Source: Hyphomicrobiales bacterium (lineage in GTDB: Bacteria; Pseudomonadota; Alphaproteobacteria; Rhizobiales; MH13). From it: a stretch of 64,000 nucleotides of DNA. Numbering within the stretch: position 1 is the first letter of the stretch; each line of letters starts with the position of its first letter. Shown one piece after another: positions 19,657-27,425 of this stretch. The stretch is taken from assembly GCA_017642935.1 (NCBI GenBank), contig JAEPOK010000001.1, positions 1,409,192 through 1,473,191 of the forward strand. The letters are read 5' to 3'. The notes under the pieces are model-generated. The model worked only from the letters and a program-made list of their open reading frames with translations. It searched no databases and was not told the DNA's origin. The translations under genes were made by a program, and so were the position numbers.

Positions 19657-20075
19657 GGTTTCCCCCTTAGAAAAATTCCCCCGAATTTTTTCCAAGAAGC
19701 GCCCGTTACCATTAACGAAGACTGAAACTTACGCTGCGTACGTGTTTGTACGGCGACAGGATCTTTTTTGTACAAACCCTCTAAGCTTTTGTTTTAATGA
19801 ATTTTTCAGCGATCTGAGTCATGAACTCTGCACCCGAATTCGAACGGTAATCGGGCCATTCGCCACCTTTAAGTGCAAGTGGATTAAGCCGATCATCACC
19901 GCGACTAAGCGGGCTCTGGATGCTCCGGAATCAGCAGGAAAACGCAGTGCGTTCGTTTGCTGTCACAACCTTACACACTTGTAAGCTTCAGCGCAGGTGG
20001 CCGCAAAGTGCGCCCTCCATCTTCTGCTCATCGAAAGACGCGGTGTCTTTCGCAAACCAAAGATGGAGTAAAGAC
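19657..20075. other. 419-base intergenic region with inverted repeats
   Basis: This region separates the divergent chemoreceptor and PepSY genes and must carry promoters for both. Seen in it: GAAAAATTC/GAATTTTTTC (19670-19678 and 19683-19692) in the chemoreceptor leader; a perfect 8-bp inverted repeat GTTTGTAC/GTACAAAC (19744-19751 and 19770-19777); and CGAAAGAC-GCGGT-GTCTTTCG (20032-20052) just before the PepSY gene. No coding frame in it looks genuine. Confidence 0.5.
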
Positions 20076-20411
20076 ATGAACACGAAACTGATCACTGGCG
20101 GAATTCTGGCTGGCTTGCTGGCAACTGCGGGAACCGCTGGCGTCGTTGCGGCGCAATCGGCCACCGAAGCGCCGGGACTGAGCGAGGCGCAAGCCATCGA
20201 GATTGCCCTTGCCGAAGTTCCCGGGGACGTTCAGGAAACCGAACTGGAACGCGAGGACGGCATGCAAGTGTACGAAATCGAAATCCTGACGGCCGACGGT
20301 GTCGAGATGGAAGTCGAAATCGATGCGCAAACCGGCGCCGTCCTGGAAATCGAAGTCGAAGATGACCTCGACGACGACTATGATGATGACGACGAGGACG
20401 ACGACGCCTAA
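20076..20411 (+). CDS. Exported PepSY-domain protein with poly-Asp tail
   Basis: 111 residues: signal peptide MNTKLITGGILAGLLATAGTAGVVAAQ, one PepSY domain (about 30-95, LSEAQAIEIALAEVPGDVQETELE...YEIEILTADG) and a C-terminal tail almost purely of Asp and Glu. PepSY domains are thought to inhibit peptidases or to bind ligands. PepSY proteins encoded next to OmpR-type two-component systems are common and may tune the kinase. The acidic tail could bind divalent cations; this is inference. ATG 20076 follows GGAGTAAAGAC. The gene is followed by a strong stem-loop and then the response regulator. Confidence 0.85.
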   Translation: MNTKLITGGILAGLLATAGTAGVVAAQSATEAPGLSEAQAIEIALAEVPGDVQETELEREDGMQVYEIEILTADGVEMEVEIDAQTGAVLEIEVEDDLDDDYDDDDEDDDA

Positions 20412-20434
20412 CGGTGCACCAATGCCTCAATATC

Positions 20435-20463
20435 GGGAGGGCTGCCAGGCCGGCAGCCCTCCC
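20435..20463 (+). terminator. Stem-loop between PepSY gene and response regulator
   Basis: A perfect 12-bp stem (GGGAGGGCTGCC, 20435-20446, with GGCAGCCCTCCC, 20452-20463) and AGGCC loop. No T run follows, so it may stop only part of the transcripts or protect the PepSY mRNA, giving more PepSY protein than regulator. Confidence 0.6.
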
Positions 20464-20490
20464 TAAACCTATCAATGTCTGGCGAGTGAC

Positions 20491-21174
20491 ATGCGCATCC
20501 TGCTTTTGGAAGATGATCGAGATCTTGGACCGTGGGTCACAAACGGCTTGCGCGAAGAAGGTCATGTCGTCGACCATTTCAGCGACGGCAAAGAGGCGCT
20601 GCTCGCGGCGATGGGACAGGAGTATGAACTTCTGATCCTCGACCGCATGGTTCCCGGCCTTGATGGTCTGGCCGTGCTGAAATCCCTGCGCGCATCGAAG
20701 AACACGACTCCTGCCCTTTTTTTGACTGCGCTTGGCGAAGTGGACTCGCGGGTTGAAGGCTTTGACGCCGGCGGCGATGATTATCTGACCAAGCCGTTTG
20801 CGTTTGCGGAGCTTTCTGCCCGCGTCAACGCCCTTGGACGCCGTCGGGAAGCAACCGGCGAAGGCAATGCCGAACCAACGGTTTTGCGCTATGGCGACCT
20901 TAAGCTCGATCTCCTTGCCCGGCGATGCGAACGGCATGGGCAGCCCATTGAACTGATGGCCAAAGAGTTCAAACTGTTGGAATATTTCATGCGGCGTCCT
21001 GGCCGGCTCGTGACGCGCACCATGCTTTTGGAACAGGTCTGGGACATGAGCTTTGACCCGACAACAAGCGTGGTGGAAACCCATATCAGTCGGCTGCGCG
21101 CCAAGATCGACAAACCATTCGACGAGGACTTCATACGAACACGGCGGGGCGAAGGTTATGTCTTCGGTCGGTAA
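20491..21174 (+). CDS. OmpR-family response regulator
   Basis: Two-domain transcription factor of 227 residues. The receiver has acidic pair Asp8/Asp9, phosphoacceptor Asp51 (LLILDRMVPG), Thr in FLTALG and Lys in LTKPF. The winged-helix domain follows residue 125 (LKLDLLARRCERHGQPIELMAKEFKLLEYFMRRPGR is split over several strands) and ends TRRGEGYVFGR. It overlaps the kinase gene by 17 bases. Target genes likely include the PepSY gene and the small membrane protein that flank it; that is inference. Confidence 0.95.
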   Translation: MRILLLEDDRDLGPWVTNGLREEGHVVDHFSDGKEALLAAMGQEYELLILDRMVPGLDGLAVLKSLRASKNTTPALFLTALGEVDSRVEGFDAGGDDYLTKPFAFAELSARVNALGRRREATGEGNAEPTVLRYGDLKLDLLARRCERHGQPIELMAKEFKLLEYFMRRPGRLVTRTMLLEQVWDMSFDPTTSVVETHISRLRAKIDKPFDEDFIRTRRGEGYVFGR

Positions 21175-22438
21175 GGTGACAAAGCAGCCGCGATGGCTCT
21201 TGCGATCGTCAACTTTGCGGCTCACTGGCCTGCTTTCGTTGGTCTTTGCTGTCGGCATGGTGATCGCCATCGTCTTGGCAATGTGGTTCGGGCGCGATGC
21301 CGTGCTGCGCCGGATCGACACAACACTGCTCGAGCTTGCCGCGTCGGTTTCGGACGATGATGCGCCCAGCGGTTCTTCCGTCCTGATCCGCCCGCTTGAC
21401 GAGTTGGGCGGCCTGCCCGCGCCGTTCACTCAAATAGCAGCGCGCGGCGGCGGCACGGTGACCCTCGAACAGGATTTTCGCCGATCGGAAACCTGGCGGG
21501 TGATGATCGCCGAGGATGACGATGACGAACCAATCCTGATTGCTCTGCCGCTGGATGACAGCGAGGATGCGCTGGATTTGCTTGGTGGCGCGCTTTGGAC
21601 CACGGCGGCCGTGGTGCTGGTCTTCGTCCTCGCCATCGGGCTTGGCGCGGGGCTGCTGGTTCAACGCCGCCTGGTACGGATCAACGGTACGCTTCATCGC
21701 TTGGCCGCCGGCGATCTGCAAGCGCGCACCGGCGTTGAACGTTCCAGTGACGATCTTGATGACCTGGCGCGGCAACTCGACACCACTGCCGGCGAGTTGG
21801 AGCGATTGGTCGCTCAGACGCGCCACCTTAGTGCCAGCTTGGCGCATGATCTGCGAACGCCGCTGGCCCGGTTGCGAGCGCGGTTGGAGATGCTGTCCGA
21901 GGGCGCTGAACGCAACGACGCTTTGGAAGAAGCTGCGCGCCTGTCCGGCATATTCGACACCATCATGAGGGTTGCGCGGATCGAGGCGAAACACGGAACC
22001 GATGGATTCGAGCCGGTCGATCTTGCGACCCTTGCCAAGGAACTCGCCGACACGTTCGGCCCGGTGGTTGAAGACAGCGGCAAGCAGCTAACGGTCGCAA
22101 CCGATCTCGCCGCAACGGTAGACGCCGACCGGAAAATGCTGGTGCAAGCGCTGGCTAATCTCATCCAAAACGCGATCGTCCATGGCGGCACGGACATCAC
22201 ACTGTTTGCCAGCGGGCGGGATATTGGCGTTGTCGACAATGGCACCGGCGTGGACCCCGCTCTTTACGACGACATCATTAAGCCGATGGTGCAGGTCGAT
22301 GCAGCGCGCCAAAGCGACGGTACAGGCTTGGGCCTCGCCCTGGTGCGCGCTGTCGCCGACCGCCATGGTGCAGAGCTTGCTTTGTCGGAAAACACCCCCC
22401 AAGGACTGTGCGTTACGCTGAAGTTTACAGAACTGTAA
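21158..22438 (+). CDS. Sensor histidine kinase
   Basis: 426 residues: first membrane helix (LLSLVFAVGMVIAIVLAMWF), a short periplasmic segment of about 110 residues rich in Asp, second helix (WTTAAVVLVFVLAIGLGAGLL), HAMP, the phosphoacceptor motif SLAHDLRTPLARLRARLE, N box NLIQNAI, G1 DNGTG and G2 GTGLGLALV. Start ATG 21158 lies inside the regulator gene, as usual for such pairs. The acidic periplasmic segment (DDDDEPI) may sense cations or peptides, possibly with the PepSY protein. Ligand unknown. Confidence 0.94.
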   Translation: MSSVGKVTKQPRWLLRSSTLRLTGLLSLVFAVGMVIAIVLAMWFGRDAVLRRIDTTLLELAASVSDDDAPSGSSVLIRPLDELGGLPAPFTQIAARGGGTVTLEQDFRRSETWRVMIAEDDDDEPILIALPLDDSEDALDLLGGALWTTAAVVLVFVLAIGLGAGLLVQRRLVRINGTLHRLAAGDLQARTGVERSSDDLDDLARQLDTTAGELERLVAQTRHLSASLAHDLRTPLARLRARLEMLSEGAERNDALEEAARLSGIFDTIMRVARIEAKHGTDGFEPVDLATLAKELADTFGPVVEDSGKQLTVATDLAATVDADRKMLVQALANLIQNAIVHGGTDITLFASGRDIGVVDNGTGVDPALYDDIIKPMVQVDAARQSDGTGLGLALVRAVADRHGAELALSENTPQGLCVTLKFTEL

Positions 22439-22468
22439 GGCGGCGGTCAGGCGGGCGTAAAACCCCGG

Positions 22469-22506
22469 CTCCATATCAAGGATGTCGAAACAAACTTGAT
22501 ATGGAG
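22469..22506 (+). promoter_or_regulatory. Perfect 12-bp inverted repeat overlapping a ribosome binding site
   Basis: CTCCATATCAAG (22469-22480) and CTTGATATGGAG (22495-22506), separated by 14 bases. The right arm contains the GGAG that serves the ATG at 22516. As RNA the hairpin would hide this ribosome binding site; as DNA it could be a site for a dimeric regulator, such as the OmpR-type protein encoded just upstream. Confidence 0.6.
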
Positions 22507-22515
22507 ACCACCCCA

Positions 22516-22743
22516 ATGAAATCCCTTCTTACCAAAATCACATCCGCCACCGCCGGTGTCATCGTCCTCGTTGTCGGATGTGCCATGGCCGGACTAGGCC
22601 TAACCGCGCTGGCCTTTTTGGCCATGGTCGCACTGGCGGCAGCAGCGCTAGCGTTTCTGGCCTCGCCCTTCCTTGCTTACGCGCAGGAGAATTCTGCCGA
22701 TCAAGAAACGGACGTGTTTGCTGAGGAACGCTCGGTTGCTTGA
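22516..22743 (+). CDS. Small membrane protein of unknown function
   Basis: 75 residues, with a basic N-terminus (MKSLLTKITSA), a long hydrophobic span of about 50 residues rich in Ala, Val and Leu that can form two membrane helices (VIVLVVGCAMAGLGLTALAFL and the stretch after it), and a short acidic C-terminus (QENSADQETDVFAEERSVA). No family recognised. It follows the kinase gene by 77 bases and ends at a good terminator. GGAG lies nine bases before ATG 22516, within an inverted repeat. Its position suggests it is an output or accessory part of the two-component system. Confidence 0.65.
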   Translation: MKSLLTKITSATAGVIVLVVGCAMAGLGLTALAFLAMVALAAAALAFLASPFLAYAQENSADQETDVFAEERSVA

Positions 22744-22775
22744 TCTTACGTCAAGATATCCTGAGGACGTGATCG

Positions 22776-22806
22776 AACTCCCGGGGGGAACACCCTCGGG
22801 AGTTTT
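22776..22806 (+). terminator. Terminator after the small membrane protein gene
   Basis: AACTCCCG (22776-22783) pairs with CGGGAGTT (22797-22804), with further GGG/CCC pairing inside the loop, followed by TT. It closes the PepSY/two-component/small-protein group. Confidence 0.7.
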
Positions 22807-23074
22807 GCCGTGGGTCAGCCTTGCCCCTGTACGTCACGGGCATCGACCTTTGGGGTTCTGGTTAGCACGACAATCCGATAGACCGATGTCAAGCGGCGGC
22901 AGAGAAAAAATCATTCCAAGAATGACACCATTCTCGCGAGACTGTTCCACGATTACGTGATTGCCCTAGGTTTGGCTGCCTCGCTCCAATTTGGGCACTC
23001 CTTTACCTTCGCACGCATCAGCTGGCGCTTCGCGCCGATTGCCGAAAGGCGTTGATTGTAAAGGAATTGTTCTC
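22807..23074. other. Intergenic stretch before the rhodanese gene
   Basis: Together with the preceding terminator this makes about 330 bases without a gene. I see no coding frame and no clear repeat. It should contain the promoter for the rhodanese gene; AAGGAA at 23061-23066 is that gene's ribosome binding site. Confidence 0.4.
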
Positions 23075-23992
23075 GTGAACCGTCTCTCCCTGACACTTGC
23101 GGCCCTTGCCGCCACCGTATCCCCCGCTCTTGCCATCGACGGCGCAGGCCCCTTGGTGACTGCCGATTGGGTGGTCGACCACGCAGCGCAGGATGATGTC
23201 GTCATCCTCGATATCCGCGCCAATGTCGAAAACACTGATCTTGGCGACGCGCCTTACATCGCCCACGCCGTTTCAGCACCCTATGGCACGGCCGGATGGC
23301 GAACAGAGCTTAATGGCGTGCCAGGCGCCCTGCCGCCGATTGAAGACATCACGGCTCTGATCGAGAGCCTTGGCATCGACAATGATGATCACGTGGTGAT
23401 CGTGCCCTGGGGTACCGATTCCACCGAATTTGGCTCAGCAACGCGCGTCTACTGGACTTTTCGTTATCTCGGCCACGATCAAGTTTCCATTCTGGATGGT
23501 GGTTGGCGCCAATATGATGTGATCGGCGGCGCGCGGGTCGCTGAACCGGCAGTCGCTGAGGCGGCATCGTTTGAGGTGAACCTCAACCAAGACCTGCTGG
23601 CCACCACCGATGAGGTGCTTGCTGCGATCGACAGCGAGGTCATTCTGATCGATGGTCGACCCGAAGAACAATTCCGCGGCGAATCCAAAAGCCCAGTGGC
23701 GGCGGCTCCTGGAACGATCCCCGGATCGGTGAACCTGCCGCACCACGCGTTCTATTCCAGCGATTTTGCCAGCTTTGCCGAACCGGAAACCGTTGAAGCG
23801 CTTGTCGCTGCGGTGGGCGTTGGCTCCGGCGATGCGAACATCACGTTCTGCAATACCGGCCACTGGGCATCGGTTGCTTGGTTTGGTCTGTCCGAAGTGC
23901 TCGGTAACGACCAGACGGCGATGTATGACGGCTCAATGGCGGAATGGACGCAGGACCCCGCGCGCCCGCTTGATCCGCCCCGCATCAACTAA
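23075..23992 (+). CDS. Exported thiosulfate sulfurtransferase (tandem rhodanese)
   Basis: Rhodaneses move a sulfane sulfur from thiosulfate to a thiol or cyanide acceptor. GTG 23075 after AAGGAATTG gives a 305-residue product with signal peptide NRLSLTLAALAATVSPALA. The inactive first domain spans about 25-150 (VVILDIRANVENTD...). The second carries the active-site loop with Cys259 in FCNTGHWAS. The longer frame from 22991 has no signal-like start. A periplasmic location plus the neighbouring YeeE/TsuA-type transporter suggests handling of thiosulfate or related sulfane-sulfur compounds before uptake. A terminator lies between the two genes. Confidence 0.87.
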   Translation: MNRLSLTLAALAATVSPALAIDGAGPLVTADWVVDHAAQDDVVILDIRANVENTDLGDAPYIAHAVSAPYGTAGWRTELNGVPGALPPIEDITALIESLGIDNDDHVVIVPWGTDSTEFGSATRVYWTFRYLGHDQVSILDGGWRQYDVIGGARVAEPAVAEAASFEVNLNQDLLATTDEVLAAIDSEVILIDGRPEEQFRGESKSPVAAAPGTIPGSVNLPHHAFYSSDFASFAEPETVEALVAAVGVGSGDANITFCNTGHWASVAWFGLSEVLGNDQTAMYDGSMAEWTQDPARPLDPPRIN

Positions 23993-24014
23993 GCGTTTGA
24001 GTTCACGCTCTTCG

Positions 24015-24053
24015 GTGGTGCCGGGCAAGACCGTCCGGCACCACTTTGCTGTT
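24015..24053 (+). terminator. Terminator after the rhodanese gene
   Basis: GTGGTGCCGG (24015-24024) pairs perfectly with CCGGCACCAC (24035-24044), followed by the T-rich TTTGCTGTTT. It suggests that the transporter gene has its own promoter. Confidence 0.75.
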
Positions 24054-24089
24054 TGACGGATACCTCCCGGTAGCATTGAGTCCTGATCC

Positions 24090-25313
24090 ATGTTGCAGAC
24101 TGTTCCCCCCACACAAGCGACCGCTTCACTTTTGCCCGACGTGGCCATCGACCGCAGCCCTGCGACCATCGCGAGCGCATTCCTGGCCGCTGGGTTTGCG
24201 GCAATCTGGTTGCTCGTCGACCTACGCCAGGCGAGCCTGTTTTTAATCGGCGGCGGCCTCGGTGCCGCGCTCTATTTTGGATCGTTCGGTTTCACCGGCG
24301 CCTGGCGGTATATGGTCGTCGAAAAGCGCGGGCGCGGTATCCGGGCCCAGATGCTGATGATTGCCGTTGCCGGGGTGGCGATGATGCCCTTGCTCTCGGC
24401 GGGTAGTATCGGCGCACAGCCGCTTGTCGGTGCCATTGCGCCCGTTGGAATCTCTGTTCTTGTTGGCGCCGCGATCTTCGGTTTCGGCATGCAACTTGGT
24501 GGCGGATGTGGCTCGGGCACGCTGTTCACAGTGGGTGGCGGTTCTTCGCGCATGCTCGTGACGCTGATCTTTTTCATCGTCGGCGCTGTCATCGGGACGG
24601 CCCATTTGCCCTGGTGGCTCGACCAAGCCTCTCTGCCGCCGATCAGCCTCAGCACGTCGCTAGGATTGCCGCTCGCCATCGTCCTTTCTCTTGTAGGGCT
24701 CGGCCTCGTCGCGCTGGTCACGATTGCGGTCGAGCGCCGCGCGCACGGCAAGCTGGAAGTCGATCTCGGCCCGCGCCGACCAGGTTGGGCGTGGGTACTC
24801 AAGGGGCCCTGGCCGCTCGTTGGCGCCGGCCTGGTTTTGGCGCTTCTCAATGTCGCGACGCTGCTCATCGCCGGCCATCCCTGGTCGATCACCTATGGAT
24901 TCGGCTTATGGGGCGCAAAGATCGCCGACACGGTTGGAATCCCGGTTGCAAGTTGGGAGTTTTGGACGTGGCCAGCGCAGGCTGAGGCGCTGCAAAGCTC
25001 GGTGCTCGCTGACACTGTATCGGTGATGAATTTCGGCCTTGTTCTTGGCGCGGCGCTTGGCGCAGCGCTTGCCGGCAAGTTCGCGCCTAAAGCCGTTGTC
25101 CCGCTTGCTTCCTTTGCGGCAGCCGCGATTGGCGGCTTGTTGATGGGCTATGGCGCCCGCCTCAGCTTTGGCTGCAACATCGGCGCGCTTTTCTCCGGCA
25201 TCGCGTCGGGCAGCGTCCACGGATGGTTGTGGTTCGCCGCCGCCTTTGCCGGGTCAACACTCGGCGTGTTTGCCCGACCTCTGTTCGGTCTTGATGGGTT
25301 CAAGACATCATGA
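24090..25313 (+). CDS. YeeE/YedE (TsuA-type) sulfur-compound transporter
   Basis: Membrane protein of 407 residues with about ten helices. It has two Gly/Cys signatures typical of the family: QLGGGCGSGTLFTVGGG near residue 135 and SFGCNIGALFSGIASGSVHGW near residue 360. TsuA of this family imports thiosulfate, with conserved Cys residues relaying it by hydrogen bonds. The upstream exported rhodanese supports a sulfur substrate. The 3' end overlaps the next small gene (ATGA), so the following genes are probably in one operon. Confidence 0.88.
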   Translation: MLQTVPPTQATASLLPDVAIDRSPATIASAFLAAGFAAIWLLVDLRQASLFLIGGGLGAALYFGSFGFTGAWRYMVVEKRGRGIRAQMLMIAVAGVAMMPLLSAGSIGAQPLVGAIAPVGISVLVGAAIFGFGMQLGGGCGSGTLFTVGGGSSRMLVTLIFFIVGAVIGTAHLPWWLDQASLPPISLSTSLGLPLAIVLSLVGLGLVALVTIAVERRAHGKLEVDLGPRRPGWAWVLKGPWPLVGAGLVLALLNVATLLIAGHPWSITYGFGLWGAKIADTVGIPVASWEFWTWPAQAEALQSSVLADTVSVMNFGLVLGAALGAALAGKFAPKAVVPLASFAAAAIGGLLMGYGARLSFGCNIGALFSGIASGSVHGWLWFAAAFAGSTLGVFARPLFGLDGFKTS

Positions 25314-25594
25314 GTGGCACCCGCAACACCGCCCTTTTCGCCGCAGCCCTTGCCATGACCACGGGCGCGGTTGCGCTTGATCATGCAAGCAACGGCGTGC
25401 CCGAACGCGCGCCGGTGGCAACGGCAACTCCAGCCTCTGCCGGCACGGCACCCTGTGCGGTCGGTGCGGCGGTAGCAGCACCCTGTGCTGTCGGCGCGCC
25501 ACAGGCATTAGCAGCGCCGCCACCACCGCCCTTGGCCAGACAAGAGGAACCGACGTTGGCGCCACCGCCTCCGCCGCCTTTGCAAAGGCCATGA
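25310..25594 (+). CDS. Small exported Ala/Pro-rich peptide with Cys repeats
   Basis: 94 residues with a possible signal peptide (MSGTRNTALFAAALAMTTGAVA), two copies of APCAVGA with single Cys residues, then proline runs (APPPPPLARQ, APPPPPPLQ). No family recognised. It overlaps the transporter stop and the next start by four bases each (ATGA), which is the main support that it is translated. It may be a periplasmic linker or metal/thiol carrier, but this is speculation. Confidence 0.55.
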   Translation: MSGTRNTALFAAALAMTTGAVALDHASNGVPERAPVATATPASAGTAPCAVGAAVAAPCAVGAPQALAAPPPPPLARQEEPTLAPPPPPPLQRP

Positions 25595-26172
25595 CAGGTG
25601 ACCCACGCGCTATTGCCCGGCAGGAGATCGTTTTTTGCGAACAGGTTCTTGCCAAGGGCGGCGCATCGGTTCTGACCGAGACCTTGCGCGGCATCGCCCA
25701 GCCCGAAAGCTGGACCAAGTACCCCGTCGGCGAGGTCTATGATCCGTCGTCCGGCGCGCAATGGTTTTACCATAGTCACAGCCCATCGACCGATGTGGAC
25801 GAGCACGGGCACTTCCACACCTTCGTGCGGCCCGATGGACCGGAGGGGCCGAACCATCACCTCATCGCGATTGGCGTGGATGCCCATGGCCGACCCCTCA
25901 GACTTTTCACCGTCAATCACTGGGTCGTTGGCGACGACTGGTTGGAGGCCGAGCCGACCATCGCCTTGCTGTCGCGGTTCGATGTTCACATGCCGCAGCC
26001 CAACTATCTGGTGAACCGCTGGTTGACGGCGGTCGTCACCGCTTATGAACCGAAAATCACTGAGCTCATCAGGGAGCGTGATGCAGTGATTGCAGAGCAT
26101 ACGCCCGAGCACGGTGACCCGCGCGGAGATCACGCGCTGGAAGTCACGTCAGAATGGCGTTTTGACTGCTGA
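25591..26172 (+). CDS. Uncharacterised His-rich protein (possibly DUF6969)
   Basis: 193 residues, no signal peptide or membrane helix. Notable parts: FCEQVLAKGGASVLTETLRG, a central block WFYHSHSPSTDVDEHGHFHTF and NHHLIAIGVDAHGRPLRLFTVN, then WLVNRWLTAVV-like helices. The His-x-His and His/Asp spacing suggests a metal site. From memory it resembles a rhizobial family annotated DUF6969, which I cannot confirm. Translation is coupled to the small gene upstream (ATGA). Role unknown; the operon suggests a link to sulfur or redox functions. Confidence 0.7.
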   Translation: MTGDPRAIARQEIVFCEQVLAKGGASVLTETLRGIAQPESWTKYPVGEVYDPSSGAQWFYHSHSPSTDVDEHGHFHTFVRPDGPEGPNHHLIAIGVDAHGRPLRLFTVNHWVVGDDWLEAEPTIALLSRFDVHMPQPNYLVNRWLTAVVTAYEPKITELIRERDAVIAEHTPEHGDPRGDHALEVTSEWRFDC

Positions 26173-26312
26173 CGAAGCGGCGCTCACCAAGGCGTGAGTT
26201 CAAATCACGTCCGCGGAAAGGTAGGATGCGACACATTCGTGCCCCATACCTGTTGATCCTCAAAGGCCATGTGCACAGCATAAGCAAACGTCTGCACAAA
26301 CGGAGCGTGATC

Positions 26313-26801
26313 TTGACCAAAGACCATCTTTCTCGACGCACACTTCTTAGCGCTGGCGCGGCGCTCGCAACTGTTGGACTTTCCAGGATTGTCGTCCCGG
26401 CGCAGGCACAGGGCGTGGCTCCGACCTCTTCCATGCGCGGCGGCTCGAACAATTACCGTCCGGGCGCACCAATCGTCGATCGCATTGGTAATGGCGGGTT
26501 TTGGATGACCGGAACCGTGCGCCGCGCGGGAGATGGAGCGCCACTGGCGGGACAGCGTATTCAAATCTGGGCGCACACCACTGAGGGCCATGAGCGCGAT
26601 CCACACAGCCATGGCGCAACGCTCACCGACGCAAACGGCGAATTCCGTTTGGAAATGCCGCAAATCGTGCCAGCCTTCGGTCAACCGCATGGCCATCTTG
26701 CCTATGATAGCGGGGACTTCGAAACGGTCTTTCTTCGTCCGGTCATGCCCAGCGCCAGTGACACCAGTCTTCAGGCGCACTTCGTTTTGCAACCAGCCTA
26801 A
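26313..26801 (+). CDS. Tat-exported intradiol-dioxygenase-fold protein
   Basis: A twin-arginine signal (SRRTLLSAGAALATVGL, ending near AQAQG) precedes a domain with the intradiol ring-cleavage dioxygenase pattern: GTVRRAGDGAPLAGQRIQIWAHTTEGH, then LTDANGEFRLEMP and QPHGHLAY. The usual iron ligands are two Tyr and two His. Here the first Tyr position appears to be His (EGHERDPHSHG) and the second Tyr is not evident, so classical catechol cleavage is doubtful. TTG 26313 with GGAG seven bases upstream gives a normal Tat n-region; ATG 26226 and GTG 26307 are alternatives. The next gene is a haem-type membrane protein. Confidence 0.72.
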   Translation: MTKDHLSRRTLLSAGAALATVGLSRIVVPAQAQGVAPTSSMRGGSNNYRPGAPIVDRIGNGGFWMTGTVRRAGDGAPLAGQRIQIWAHTTEGHERDPHSHGATLTDANGEFRLEMPQIVPAFGQPHGHLAYDSGDFETVFLRPVMPSASDTSLQAHFVLQPA

Positions 26802-26826
26802 CTGGGCGCGACACGACTGAATTGAC

Positions 26827-27417
26827 GTGATCCGCTCGCTGCTCATTTGGTCGGGATTGGCGCTCGCCATTGGCATACCCGTAACGGCTGCGGCTTTCAG
26901 CCCGCTGCTCGCCTGGCGCGAGCCAATCTACATCGCAGCTGGGTTCGCAGGGATTGGCGGGCTTTGCATCCTGTTGCTTCAGCCGCTCTTGATCGTGGGC
27001 GTCTTACCAGGCCTTTCAGGACAGCAAGGTCGGCGCGTCCACCCGGTGCTCGGTGGCGTGCTCGTCGGCGCGGTCATTGTGCATGTTAGCGGGTTATGGC
27101 TGACAAGCCCTCCCGATGTCATCGACGCGCTACTTCTGGTCTCGCCAACACCCTTTTCCCTTTGGGGCGTCATTGCCATGTGGGCGGTTTTTGCCGCAGC
27201 GCTTCTGGCCTTTGTTCGCAGGCGATGGCGACTTCGATGGAAGACATGGCGCCTCGGTCATTTGACCCTGACAACGACGGTCATTGCCGGAACAGTGGCG
27301 CATGCCCTGCTGATTGAAGGCGCGATGGAAAGCATCTCGAAGATCTTTCTCTGCGGCCTTGTTGTGCTTGCTGGACTTTACGCCATTGCCGCGTCTAGGC
27401 GTAGGATCGGCCGATAA
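26827..27417 (+). CDS. Ferric-reductase-like transmembrane protein
   Basis: 196 residues with about six helices. Two His pairs lie in helices (RRVHPVLGGVLVGAVIVHV and GHLTLTTTVIAGTVAHALL), as in the haem-binding ferric-reductase-like domain shared by MsrQ, YedZ and NADPH-oxidase proteins. No flavin or NAD domain is attached. It starts with GTG 26827, 25 bases after the Tat-exported protein. By analogy with MsrPQ, it may pass electrons to that periplasmic partner; this is inference. Confidence 0.75.
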   Translation: MIRSLLIWSGLALAIGIPVTAAAFSPLLAWREPIYIAAGFAGIGGLCILLLQPLLIVGVLPGLSGQQGRRVHPVLGGVLVGAVIVHVSGLWLTSPPDVIDALLLVSPTPFSLWGVIAMWAVFAAALLAFVRRRWRLRWKTWRLGHLTLTTTVIAGTVAHALLIEGAMESISKIFLCGLVVLAGLYAIAASRRRIGR

Positions 27418-27425
27418 GAGGGGCG

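Noticed and set aside
25381-26133. Minus-strand open frame of 250 codons opposite the small peptide and His-rich genes
   Set aside because: Composition fits a shadow frame, and the plus-strand frames are joined by ATGA overlaps and have coherent motifs.
24090-27417. CRISPR, toxin-antitoxin or phage-defence genes hidden among the unknown genes
   Set aside because: No nuclease, helicase, TIR, HEPN or toxin motif and no direct repeat array was seen; the products are membrane, exported or metal-binding types.
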